Shown here piece after piece: positions 1 to 5,076 of a DNA stretch of 5,076 bases. Location of the stretch: NCBI GenBank assembly GCA_019412865.1, contig DXOJ01000379.1:1-5076 (forward strand), read 5' to 3'. Both the position numbers and the translations under genes were made by a program. The stretch comes from Bacteroides sp. (GTDB lineage Bacteria > Bacteroidota > Bacteroidia > Bacteroidales > Bacteroidaceae). Each line of letters opens with the position of its first letter. Within the stretch, counting starts at the first letter, position 1. The notes under the pieces were generated by a model. That model made no database searches. It had not been told where the DNA came from and worked only from the letters and a program-made list of their open reading frames with translations.

Positions 1-112
1 TTTATATTCTTTTTCAAATACAGGATACAGAGTTACAAAATTTTAGTAGCAAAAACACAAGGGGAAAGGGGAAAGCGAAAATAAAAGAAGACGGAATAAA
101 ACAATTAAAAAT
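1..112. other. AT-rich flank with no assignable gene
   Basis: No start codon or ribosome binding site supports a complete gene here. On the plus strand the window opens inside reading frames that close at 44-46 (TAG), 82-84 (TAA) and 175-177 (TAA). The first would give a short protein-like tail, LYSFSNTGYRVTKF, so the end of a convergent plus-strand gene is possible, but the frames cannot be told apart from this little sequence. The stretch 55-100 is strongly purine-rich and includes a tandem GGGGAAA at 61-74. The minus strand shows no ATG. Confidence 0.3.
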
Positions 113-147
113 AAAAAGGTCGGACATTTTAATATCCGACCTTTTTT
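113..147. terminator. Bidirectional intrinsic terminator
   Basis: A perfect 12-bp inverted repeat (113-124 with 135-146, core GGTCGGA/TCCGACC) encloses a 10-base loop. The A-tract on one side and T-tract on the other flank the GC core, so transcripts of either strand end in a hairpin followed by U residues. It lies about 48 bases past the stop codon of the last minus-strand gene and is the natural end of that transcription unit. It could equally stop a convergent plus-strand transcript entering from position 1. Confidence 0.88.
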
Positions 148-194
148 ATTCTCTACCTTTCGTTGCAATATCGACCTAACATACTTGCGCATAT

Positions 195-515
195 CTAACT
201 ACTCCGTAACTTCTTGTAATATTCTTGTTTCCATTTTTTTTCTATCGATAAGAGACGTTTACGCCTTATCTTTGTATACTCATCGTTTAGCTCGTACTCA
301 AAATTTCCGCAGTTGATAAACAAACATGCCACTTTGATAAACCACTCTAATTTTTGTTCATCCTCACATTTATCAGCAAAATTAAAAATAGTACCTTCTT
401 CCATCGATTCGAGAAATCTATAGACTGGTGCAGCAAACTCGTAAAAACCTGGTATCAGCATCAGCTCCCTAAATTCCTGTCTACTCCTCAGTCTATATTT
501 AGAAAGGTCCATCAT
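195..515 (-). CDS. Small hypothetical protein downstream of the primase-helicase
   Basis: This 106-aa protein of unknown function is rich in charged and aromatic residues and has no signal peptide or membrane segment. The middle (about residues 20-85) reads as alternating amphipathic helices, with PVYRFLESMEEG and QKLEWFIKVACLFI the most regular, and the C-terminal 25 residues are lysine/arginine rich, so a small helical, possibly nucleic-acid-binding fold is conceivable but unproven. Two ATG codons stand in tandem (515 and 512); a GGAAGAG at 526-520 is 4 bases from the first and 7 from the second, so the second may be the true start. The gene begins inside the last codons of the primase-helicase (17-base overlap), which implies translational coupling and a possible accessory role in replication. 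It is the last gene before the terminator at 113-147. Confidence 0.8.
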   Translation of the reverse strand: MMDLSKYRLRSRQEFRELMLIPGFYEFAAPVYRFLESMEEGTIFNFADKCEDEQKLEWFIKVACLFINCGNFEYELNDEYTKIRRKRLLSIEKKWKQEYYKKLRSS

Positions 516-3435
516 TATTCTCTTCCGTTTTAGTATCAGTAAATCCGGTTATGCTTATCTGCGATTGGATGTTTAATTGTTCTTCCCCAATCGTTCTCTT
601 TATATCATTAATACCTTTGGCTCCTACTGTCTGAAGATAGATCATCTCGCAAGTTTTGTCGTTAATCTTACGAATTATACGTCCACCGGTATTTCTCAAT
701 TCCTCCGGATTAAGACACTTCACATAGGATGAAAGATTTGCGAAACCTTTCAAAGCTTTTGTAAAACGTTGCATGGTACATTTACGCATACCTGAGAAAT
801 TAATAAAGTCCTGAAAAGCAGTCTGCCTGTCTACCAAGACGTTGACCTTATCCCCTTCCTCTGCAAAGTATCCTTTAGCCCAATCCTCAAAACCGGCTCC
901 CATATCAGCTTTATATTTTCGACGCATGATGTTATCCATTGGGGGCAGTATCTTAACAGAATCATCAATTAATGAAAGATAGAACTTACAACATTGCAAC
1001 ATGAAGTTAATATCCTGGTTCCATTCTTCCTCGTTATAGTCTGTGAGAAGGTTTTTCCCGAAGTCATCCCGGATGGATCTTGTTTCCAGATAGTCGTTAT
1101 CCGGCGTCCGTTGGTGGTAATAGTCCGAAAACACCATATAAAGCAAACGTCCCTCTGTCGATGGGTCAAAGTCAACCGGTACAAAGTTTGTTGTAAAACC
1201 TATTTTCGGGCTATCCTTATAAGGTATATTAAATGATTGGTTGTTCTTTGGATTGACAGTCATGTCTGACGAAATAACGTCGTAAAACAAACCGGTAGAA
1301 GTATATCTATCGCAATCATCTATTAATAAAAAGTCGGTGTGTTGGGTGATCTGATCGAACACGTGGGGATTATCCATTAATTTAGGATTACGGCCGGATA
1401 ACTTAACAGTCTTCATAAAGTGATCGAAAGTTTTAAAAAGAAAAGATTTTCCGGATCTTCCGTTACTGTCCCCGTCTTCTCCTAGTTTATTATCCATCGC
1501 ATAAGGTGACCAGGCACGGGAAGGGGATTTATACCGGTGAAGAATATAGCCGATCGCAAAAATCTTATTTATCAAGTTCTGTTTTTGCTCCGCTATTTCT
1601 GCCGGTTCCAGGTTAGGCCCTGCAATATCAAAAATATGTTCTAGTCGATATCGATCCGCTTCCTCATTATCCAAGTGATCCAGAGAATATTCAAGCTCTT
1701 TCCGCCAGTGTGTTCTACTCGTATTAATTAAGTATCGAAAAATATTACTAGCATGTTCGTGTATATCGATATCCCAAGCATCTGTCCCATCTGAAAGCTT
1801 ATCCCGTTTTATCGTAAACATATCTGGCAATACTTTAACTTTGTGCGGTATTACATTTTCTTCCCAAACATAGCGATCTGTAATACCCATGTTCGCCAAT
1901 TGGGTTTCTATCTTATCCCCTGTAACTTCCCATACTGCATTAGGGAAGAAAAAATACTGGCTCTTCCTGGTATAACTTGTAAAGTTCAGCGTTATTTCGT
2001 CCAGATTCTCCAATGCCCCATCGCTCATACGTGGTGAATTTAGGATTAAATTACGAATATTCCGATCCAGGTAACGCTCCCTTGCAAATTGGCGAAGGAA
2101 AGTTCTTATATCCTTTCCCTTTATAGACGAAACGATCCGTCCTACTACGCGTACATATTGAGTATTAGCCGAATTTTCATCCCTTAAGGAATGAAATCCG
2201 TTTAGCTTCAAAAAATAATGTAGGCAGTCCGCATCTATTTCGTACTGTTTTCTCCCGGTTTTCTCATTTTGCGTTATCTCCCAAAATCGGGCTGGCATAG
2301 CCATTTTAAGAAGATTCCTAAAATCTTCATTCCTTTGTCTTAACTCCATGAAGTCCCGGAAATCTTTTCGTGGTTTTCCGCGCCAATCTTTATAGGTAGT
2401 CAGCCAAGAAGGTAGCCAGACCGTTAAGATATCCATGTACTTAAGTGCTAATTCCGTGGCCTTCCTTATACCGGTCGAATCGATATCCGGTATATTATAT
2501 AATTTCTCAACATACTTATATATTTCCTTAATCTCTTCCGGGCTTACTTTGTAGGTTTCAGAATTAAACCACAAAGGAGAATAGCCAAGCGAAGCAACAC
2601 AAAGTGAATCACGTTCACCTGAACAAATGAAAGCTTCTTCCAGCTTTTTTTCTTTATAAGGTTTATCCTCATTTTTGGGATCCTGTTTAAATAAAGCTTC
2701 TTCTTTCGCATTATATTCCCGGTACAATTTCTTTAGTTCTTCCAGACCGTTAATAAATTCTTTGGGCTTCACCCCATCAGGGGTATAACTAAAACGCCAT
2801 TGTTTATCCGGGTTCAACGGTTCATATATCTTGTAGAACTTAACAACCTTTTCAGGATCATTACTAGACTGTACAATACATTCACGCATAAATATAGGAT
2901 AGGTAGGCGTTGTGTATTTAGTGGTAACTTCCCTATTCTTAACATAAGAAATCGATTTTGCCACGTACCAATTTAACCGATCAATATGTTCCTGCTTTAC
3001 GCGCGGGCCCATGATCTTAAGTTGATCTGCCGTGAATGTTTTTTCAAGTTCAAAGAAGCGGGATCCTTCCTTTTCGTCAGCTTTAGCCGGTCGCTTTCTG
3101 ATATCCGGCTTATTGACTGACTTATTTAGTTCGTTAGTCACATTATAACGACTTGCCAGCTTAAAAATCGCTTCTGAAAAAGAGATACCTTCTTCATACA
3201 TGCAAATATCAACCGGGGACATTGCTGTAGACTGATCCCCGAAGTCCGTTACCTTATAGACTTCATAGTCGTTATTTACTTTGAATTTCTTGATACATGC
3301 CGAAGCGTCGTCTTCTTCCGGGCGGCGTTTAAATTTCTTTTTGTTATCGACGCATCCTTCGGCCTGTGGATAATAATCTAAGATTATATCTAGTCCATCA
3401 TGCGTTTTGCTATAAATGTCACTAACTTTAATCAT
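499..3435 (-). CDS. Phage primase-helicase: TOPRIM-type primase fused to SF3 (D5-like) helicase
   Basis: This 978-aa protein probably makes RNA primers and unwinds DNA during phage replication. Residues 10-98 align in layout with the N-terminal DnaG zinc-binding domain, ending in a typical EEGISFSEAIFKLA helix, but the zinc ligands are absent: CPFH is replaced by RRPE (37-40) and the second pair by VTDFG (62-66). A TOPRIM-like catalytic core follows: GERD with E274, then DID at 317-319 and G322, then KDFRDFME (357-364), which resembles the KDLND segment of primases. The helicase part shows a Walker A NGRSGKS (658-664, K663, S664), Walker B LLIDDCD (703-709), a motif C ending in N750 (GFTTN) and a likely arginine finger R763, the SF3 order. 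Residues about 820-935 could be the winged-helix C-terminal domain usual in D5/P4-type primases. The ATG at 3435 has only a weak Shine-Dalgarno match (AGAAG). Primase-helicase identity is firm; the exact family is inferred. Confidence 0.9.
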   Translation of the reverse strand: MIKVSDIYSKTHDGLDIILDYYPQAEGCVDNKKKFKRRPEEDDASACIKKFKVNNDYEVYKVTDFGDQSTAMSPVDICMYEEGISFSEAIFKLASRYNVTNELNKSVNKPDIRKRPAKADEKEGSRFFELEKTFTADQLKIMGPRVKQEHIDRLNWYVAKSISYVKNREVTTKYTTPTYPIFMRECIVQSSNDPEKVVKFYKIYEPLNPDKQWRFSYTPDGVKPKEFINGLEELKKLYREYNAKEEALFKQDPKNEDKPYKEKKLEEAFICSGERDSLCVASLGYSPLWFNSETYKVSPEEIKEIYKYVEKLYNIPDIDSTGIRKATELALKYMDILTVWLPSWLTTYKDWRGKPRKDFRDFMELRQRNEDFRNLLKMAMPARFWEITQNEKTGRKQYEIDADCLHYFLKLNGFHSLRDENSANTQYVRVVGRIVSSIKGKDIRTFLRQFARERYLDRNIRNLILNSPRMSDGALENLDEITLNFTSYTRKSQYFFFPNAVWEVTGDKIETQLANMGITDRYVWEENVIPHKVKVLPDMFTIKRDKLSDGTDAWDIDIHEHASNIFRYLINTSRTHWRKELEYSLDHLDNEEADRYRLEHIFDIAGPNLEPAEIAEQKQNLINKIFAIGYILHRYKSPSRAWSPYAMDNKLGEDGDSNGRSGKSFLFKTFDHFMKTVKLSGRNPKLMDNPHVFDQITQHTDFLLIDDCDRYTSTGLFYDVISSDMTVNPKNNQSFNIPYKDSPKIGFTTNFVPVDFDPSTEGRLLYMVFSDYYHQRTPDNDYLETRSIRDDFGKNLLTDYNEEEWNQDINFMLQCCKFYLSLIDDSVKILPPMDNIMRRKYKADMGAGFEDWAKGYFAEEGDKVNVLVDRQTAFQDFINFSGMRKCTMQRFTKALKGFANLSSYVKCLNPEELRNTGGRIIRKINDKTCEMIYLQTVGAKGINDIKRTIGEEQLNIQSQISITGFTDTKTEENNDGPF
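520..526 (-). promoter_or_regulatory. Ribosome binding site of the 106-aa gene, inside the primase-helicase end
   Basis: GGAAGAG on the minus strand, embedded in the final primase-helicase codons. It is spaced better for the second of two tandem ATG codons (512) than for the first (515). Confidence 0.5.
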
Positions 3436-3495
3436 AACTTCTAAAGTTACACGGTTACAAACTTTTTTCTATCTTTTTGGGGATATATCCACTAA
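3436..3495 (-). promoter_or_regulatory. Intergenic leader of the primase-helicase with short repeats
   Basis: This 60-base gap is the largest fully non-coding gap between genes in the unit. It holds a perfect 10-bp palindrome GGATATATCC (3481-3490), two direct copies of TGTAAC on the minus strand (3459-3454 and 3451-3446, 8-base period), and an inverted repeat AACTT-N3-AAGTT (3436-3448) that touches the start codon. Such an arrangement could be an operator or internal promoter controlling the replication gene. A Bacteroides-like TAnnTTTA (3449-3442) is present, but no TTTG lies at the proper distance upstream, so a promoter is not demonstrated. Confidence 0.3.
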
Positions 3496-3708
3496 CTAAA
3501 GCATTTTATATTGTAGGCGAAAAGAAAATGTCTTAATTCTCTTTTCTTGTAATGGAGATCGTCTATCTTCATCAGCAAGGACGCATACACGGTCTTTGTC
3601 GTTGATAACATAACCTTTCTTTCTCATTTGATACTTTAGGTTTCTTAATCGGCGATCCTCCTTTACAGGCTCTTCCCCCTTACTTTCAGGCAAAATACTT
3701 TCTCTCAT
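3496..3708 (-). CDS. Small basic hypothetical protein
   Basis: This is a 70-aa unrecognised protein. It opens with an acidic, probably disordered stretch (residues 1-17), followed by a strongly basic segment RRLRNLKYQMRKKGYVI (19-35) likely to form a helix and turn into a short strand (VCVLA, 41-45), and ends in another basic tail. The charge suggests nucleic-acid contact, but no named domain can be assigned. The start is well supported: AAGGAG at 3722-3717 lies 8 bases before the ATG. It sits directly after the truncated PP-loop gene and 60 bases before the primase-helicase. The tail after residue 50 (SPLQEKRIKTFSF and onward) looks less protein-like than the front, so a shortened or frameshifted C-terminus cannot be excluded. 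Confidence 0.72.
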   Translation of the reverse strand: MRESILPESKGEEPVKEDRRLRNLKYQMRKKGYVINDKDRVCVLADEDRRSPLQEKRIKTFSFRLQYKML

Positions 3709-3713
3709 ACTTT

Positions 3714-3767
3714 CTACTCCTTATATTCTGCGGATGTTACACCACATGAGAACCACGCTATTATCAT
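3714..3767 (-). pseudogene. Truncated start of a PP-loop (PAPS-reductase-like) gene
   Basis: The reading frame encodes only MIIAWFSCGVTSAEYKE and then TAG. The first 13 residues match the N-terminus of phage proteins annotated as phosphoadenosine phosphosulfate reductase family: a short hydrophobic strand running into the ATP-binding PP-loop, here SCGVTSA in place of SGGxDS. In intact members this is followed by a helix and about 200 further residues, none of which are here. A good ribosome binding site (AAGGA at 3777-3773, 5-base spacer) is intact, and the frame starts 21 bases after the cytosine methyltransferase stop. The simplest reading is an internal deletion that left the start joined to a distal tail; a genuine 17-aa leader peptide is the alternative. 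Family assignment is from memory of the motif. Confidence 0.6.
3717..3722 (-). promoter_or_regulatory. Strong ribosome binding site of the 70-aa gene
   Basis: AAGGAG with an 8-base spacer to the ATG at 3708. It coincides exactly with the last two sense codons (Lys-Glu) of the preceding 17-codon remnant, so translation of that remnant would terminate on top of it. Confidence 0.75.
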
Positions 3768-3772
3768 TTGAT

Positions 3773-3777
3773 TCCTT
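3773..3777 (-). promoter_or_regulatory. Ribosome binding site of the PP-loop remnant
   Basis: AAGGA, 5 bases before the ATG at 3767. Its intact state indicates that the short frame was, and may still be, translated. Confidence 0.6.
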
Positions 3778-3788
3778 TTTAATTTGTT

Positions 3789-4529
3789 TTACGCTAATTG
3801 TTTATCAAACTCTTTAATACATTCAAATAGGTATTTTGCAACGCAAGGATTAACAGCATTTCCTATTGAGCCAACTCTGTGTGACCAATTGGGAAACCCA
3901 TCATCATTTCTAACAATGCTATGCGCTGGGATTTCAAGAATCCTTTTTGCGCAAGTATATCCGACACTCGTATCTGATGTCCACTGTTTAAATATCGAGT
4001 TAAAGCGTCCATCGTTGCAAATGTCGCCTTGTAATCCGATTTTGTCGGAGTAGGCAATAAGATAAAGTCTTTCCCTTTTGTGCGGGTATCCAAAAGCGTA
4101 GTTTGATATACATTGCCATTCCGCGTTAAACCCGATTTTGGTAAGGTCGCATAAGACTTGTTCAAGACCGGAAATAGTGAGAGCTGACGAATTTTCAATG
4201 ATGACGTATTTAGGTCTAACTTCCCGTATAATTCGGTACATTTCGCTCCATAGCCCAGAACGCTTCCCTTTAATACCTTCACGCTTTCCGGCAACACTGA
4301 TGTCTTGACACGGAAATCCTCCACTAATGATGTCCACATATCGGAGACCGGTTGTTTTTGTAATATCTGTGAATCTTTCTGCATGAGGAAATCTTGTTTT
4401 TAATATTTCACCTTGAAATTTTTCTATCTCACAATTCCACAAAGTGTCAATACCTGCCATCTCAGCCCCTAATTCAAAGCCGCCAATGCCGCTAAACAGG
4501 GAGCCGTGTGTTAGTTTACTTTGCTTCAT
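3789..4529 (-). CDS. dcm: C5-cytosine-specific DNA methyltransferase
   Basis: This 246-aa enzyme transfers a methyl group from S-adenosylmethionine to carbon 5 of cytosine in DNA. The canonical motifs are in order: motif I SLFSGIGGFELG (10-21, SAM binding); motif IV GGFPCQDIS (70-78) with catalytic Cys74; motif VI ENSSAL (112-117) with Glu112; motif VIII around FGYPHKRERLYLIA (146-159) with Arg152 and Arg154; and the terminal GNAVNP (223-228). No catalytic residue is missing, so it is probably active. The target-recognition segment between motif VIII and GNAV is only about 50-60 residues, making the protein shorter than M.HhaI (327 aa); its target cannot be predicted. The ATG overlaps the preceding stop as ATGA, so translation is probably coupled; no clear Shine-Dalgarno is seen. 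No restriction endonuclease is adjacent, which fits an orphan phage enzyme for self-protection. A second open frame runs inside the gene at 4384-3863. Confidence 0.95.
   Translation of the reverse strand: MKQSKLTHGSLFSGIGGFELGAEMAGIDTLWNCEIEKFQGEILKTRFPHAERFTDITKTTGLRYVDIISGGFPCQDISVAGKREGIKGKRSGLWSEMYRIIREVRPKYVIIENSSALTISGLEQVLCDLTKIGFNAEWQCISNYAFGYPHKRERLYLIAYSDKIGLQGDICNDGRFNSIFKQWTSDTSVGYTCAKRILEIPAHSIVRNDDGFPNWSHRVGSIGNAVNPCVAKYLFECIKEFDKQLA
3863..4384 (-). other. Long alternative frame inside the cytosine methyltransferase gene (possible overprinted gene)
   Basis: On the same strand, shifted +1 relative to the methyltransferase, a frame stays open for 173 codons, whereas the first 43 codons of the same frame contain four stops after the upstream TGA. 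The encoded sequence has segments that I recognise from hypothetical proteins of other phages: LPKSGLTRNG (81-90), ILLPTPT (108-114) and MMGFPIGHTEL (161-171). Each of these lies opposite a conserved methyltransferase motif (CDLTKIGFNAEW, LYLIAYS, DDGFPNWSHR), so conservation could be passive. The stretch 115-160, however, lies over the variable target-recognition part and also reads as regular protein. No ribosome binding site precedes the ATG at 4384; starting at Met16 is no better supported. Either an overprinted protein or a shadow frame. Confidence 0.35.
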
Positions 4530-5011
4530 ACATTATTGGGTAATTTCATGAAACACATCCACATAGTCTTTCCATGTCTTCCGGTAGTATGGCCAAACAA
4601 TGGTTTCCGTCCGATGGCCTCTAATACTTTCCTGACTGTTATCTGATCCTCGTTCCATTTGAAAATCAGAACTCCGTAGTCTTCTAAAACTCGAAAGCAT
4701 TCATCAATTCCTTTTTTTATCACCCTTGGCCAATCTTCAGGAAGTTTACCGTACTTCTTGGCCAACCAACTATCCTTACCAACCTTTAGAAGATGGGGAG
4801 GGTCAAATACTACCAGTTTAAAAGATTCTTCCAAAAATGGCATATCGGTAAAATCAGATACAATGTCCGGATGGATTTTCAGGCTTCGACCATCACAAAG
4901 AGTATGCTCTTCATCTCTAATGTCAGCAAACAAGGTCAAAGGGTTTTCTTTGTCGAACCAAAACATTCGACTACCACAGCAAGCGTCTAATATGATTTTC
5001 GTTTCACTCAT
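4526..5011 (-). CDS. Class I SAM-dependent methyltransferase, phage type
   Basis: This 161-aa single-domain protein has the Rossmann-like methyltransferase layout: motif I variant ILDACCGSRMFWFD (7-20), an acidic residue after the second strand (FADIRDE, Asp30), motif IV VVFDPPHL (67-74), then RVLEDYGVLIFKW (107-119), which matches the strand-helix before motif VI. DPPH in place of the DPPY/F of N6-adenine and N4-cytosine DNA methyltransferases leaves the substrate uncertain; DNA is likely from the company it keeps, but RNA or protein is possible. Proteins of this length and with the LDACCGSRMFWFD signature recur in phages and prophages (from memory). No target-recognition domain is visible. 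The start has a weak purine-rich leader (AGAAAAAG) and lies 20 bases after the stop of the preceding gene. Its stop overlaps the cytosine methyltransferase start (ATGA). Confidence 0.88.
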   Translation of the reverse strand: MSETKIILDACCGSRMFWFDKENPLTLFADIRDEEHTLCDGRSLKIHPDIVSDFTDMPFLEESFKLVVFDPPHLLKVGKDSWLAKKYGKLPEDWPRVIKKGIDECFRVLEDYGVLIFKWNEDQITVRKVLEAIGRKPLFGHTTGRHGKTMWMCFMKLPNNV

Positions 5012-5031
5012 TACTTTTTCTGTTTTGAGGG

Positions 5032-5076
5032 TTATAGATTTTGAAATTCGTCTCTCAACTTTTCCAGATTTCCTTT
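5032..5076 (-). CDS. C-terminal end of an unidentified upstream gene (partial)
   Basis: The minus strand enters the window in an open frame that reads KGNLEKLRDEFQNL and stops at TAA (5034-5032). The heptad-like spacing of leucines and the charge pattern suggest a helical or coiled-coil tail. It ends 20 bases before the methyltransferase start, consistent with membership in the same transcription unit. Fourteen residues are too few to name it. Confidence 0.5.
   Translation of the reverse strand, partial: KGNLEKLRDEFQNL

Noticed and set aside
969..1184. 71-codon frame on the minus strand within the primase-helicase
   Set aside because: It lies wholly inside a well-supported gene, has no recognisable protein pattern and no ribosome binding site.
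994..1236. 80-codon frame on the plus strand
   Set aside because: Antisense to the primase-helicase coding region near the helicase C-terminal side; composition looks like a shadow frame.
1843..2037. 64-codon frame on the plus strand
   Set aside because: Antisense shadow of the primase-helicase; no start signals or known motif.
3442..3461. Bacteroides-type promoter (TTTG and TAnnTTTG boxes) before the primase-helicase
   Set aside because: TAACTTTA is one base off the -7 box and the only TTTG lies 8 bases away instead of about 20; it is also almost on the start codon.
3784..4053. 89-codon frame on the plus strand
   Set aside because: Antisense to the cytosine methyltransferase target-recognition and GNAV region; the pattern is explained by the coding strand.
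4793..4990. 65-codon frame on the plus strand
   Set aside because: Antisense shadow of the small methyltransferase.
1..5076. Avoidance of GATC sites as a sign of restriction pressure
   Set aside because: GATC occurs many times through the window, at about or above the chance level by rough count, so no avoidance is seen.
1..5076. CRISPR array, tRNA gene, insertion sequence or attachment site
   Set aside because: No regularly spaced repeats, no cloverleaf-like sequence, no transposase and no long terminal repeats were found by eye.

Overview
The window looks like the replication and modification part of a bacteriophage or prophage from a Bacteroidota host (Bacteroides or Parabacteroides type). 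This rests on AT-rich sequence, tightly packed one-strand gene order, a large fused primase-helicase, two solitary methyltransferases and small proteins with no assignable function. The host assignment comes from remembered family resemblance, not a search. No structural, lysis, integrase or tRNA gene is visible.

All convincing genes lie on the minus strand, so transcription runs from high to low coordinates. In that order: the last 14 codons of an unidentified gene (5076-5032); a 161-aa class I SAM-dependent methyltransferase (5011-4526); a 246-aa C5-cytosine DNA methyltransferase (4529-3789) that overlaps it by an ATGA; a 17-codon remnant of a PP-loop (PAPS-reductase-like) gene (3767-3714); a 70-aa basic protein with a strong ribosome binding site (3708-3496); a 60-bp gap with short repeats; a 978-aa primase-helicase (3435-499); and a 106-aa protein of unknown function that overlaps the primase end by 17 bases (515-195). 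A strong 12-bp hairpin with U-tracts in both orientations (113-147) closes the unit. The first 112 bases hold no gene that can be assigned.

Functionally, the methyltransferases probably modify the phage's own DNA or protect it against host restriction; no cognate restriction enzyme is present. The primase-helicase would prime and unwind DNA at the phage origin, and the small proteins around it may be accessory.

Two observations deserve most attention. First, inside the cytosine methyltransferase gene a second same-strand frame stays open for 173 codons (4384-3863) and encodes a protein-like sequence with segments I recognise from phage hypothetical proteins, so this may be overprinting. Second, a short reading frame, MIIAWFSCGVTSAEYKE, with its own ribosome binding site preserves exactly the start of a PP-loop enzyme and nothing else, which suggests an internal deletion whose remaining tail carries the ribosome binding site of the next gene.
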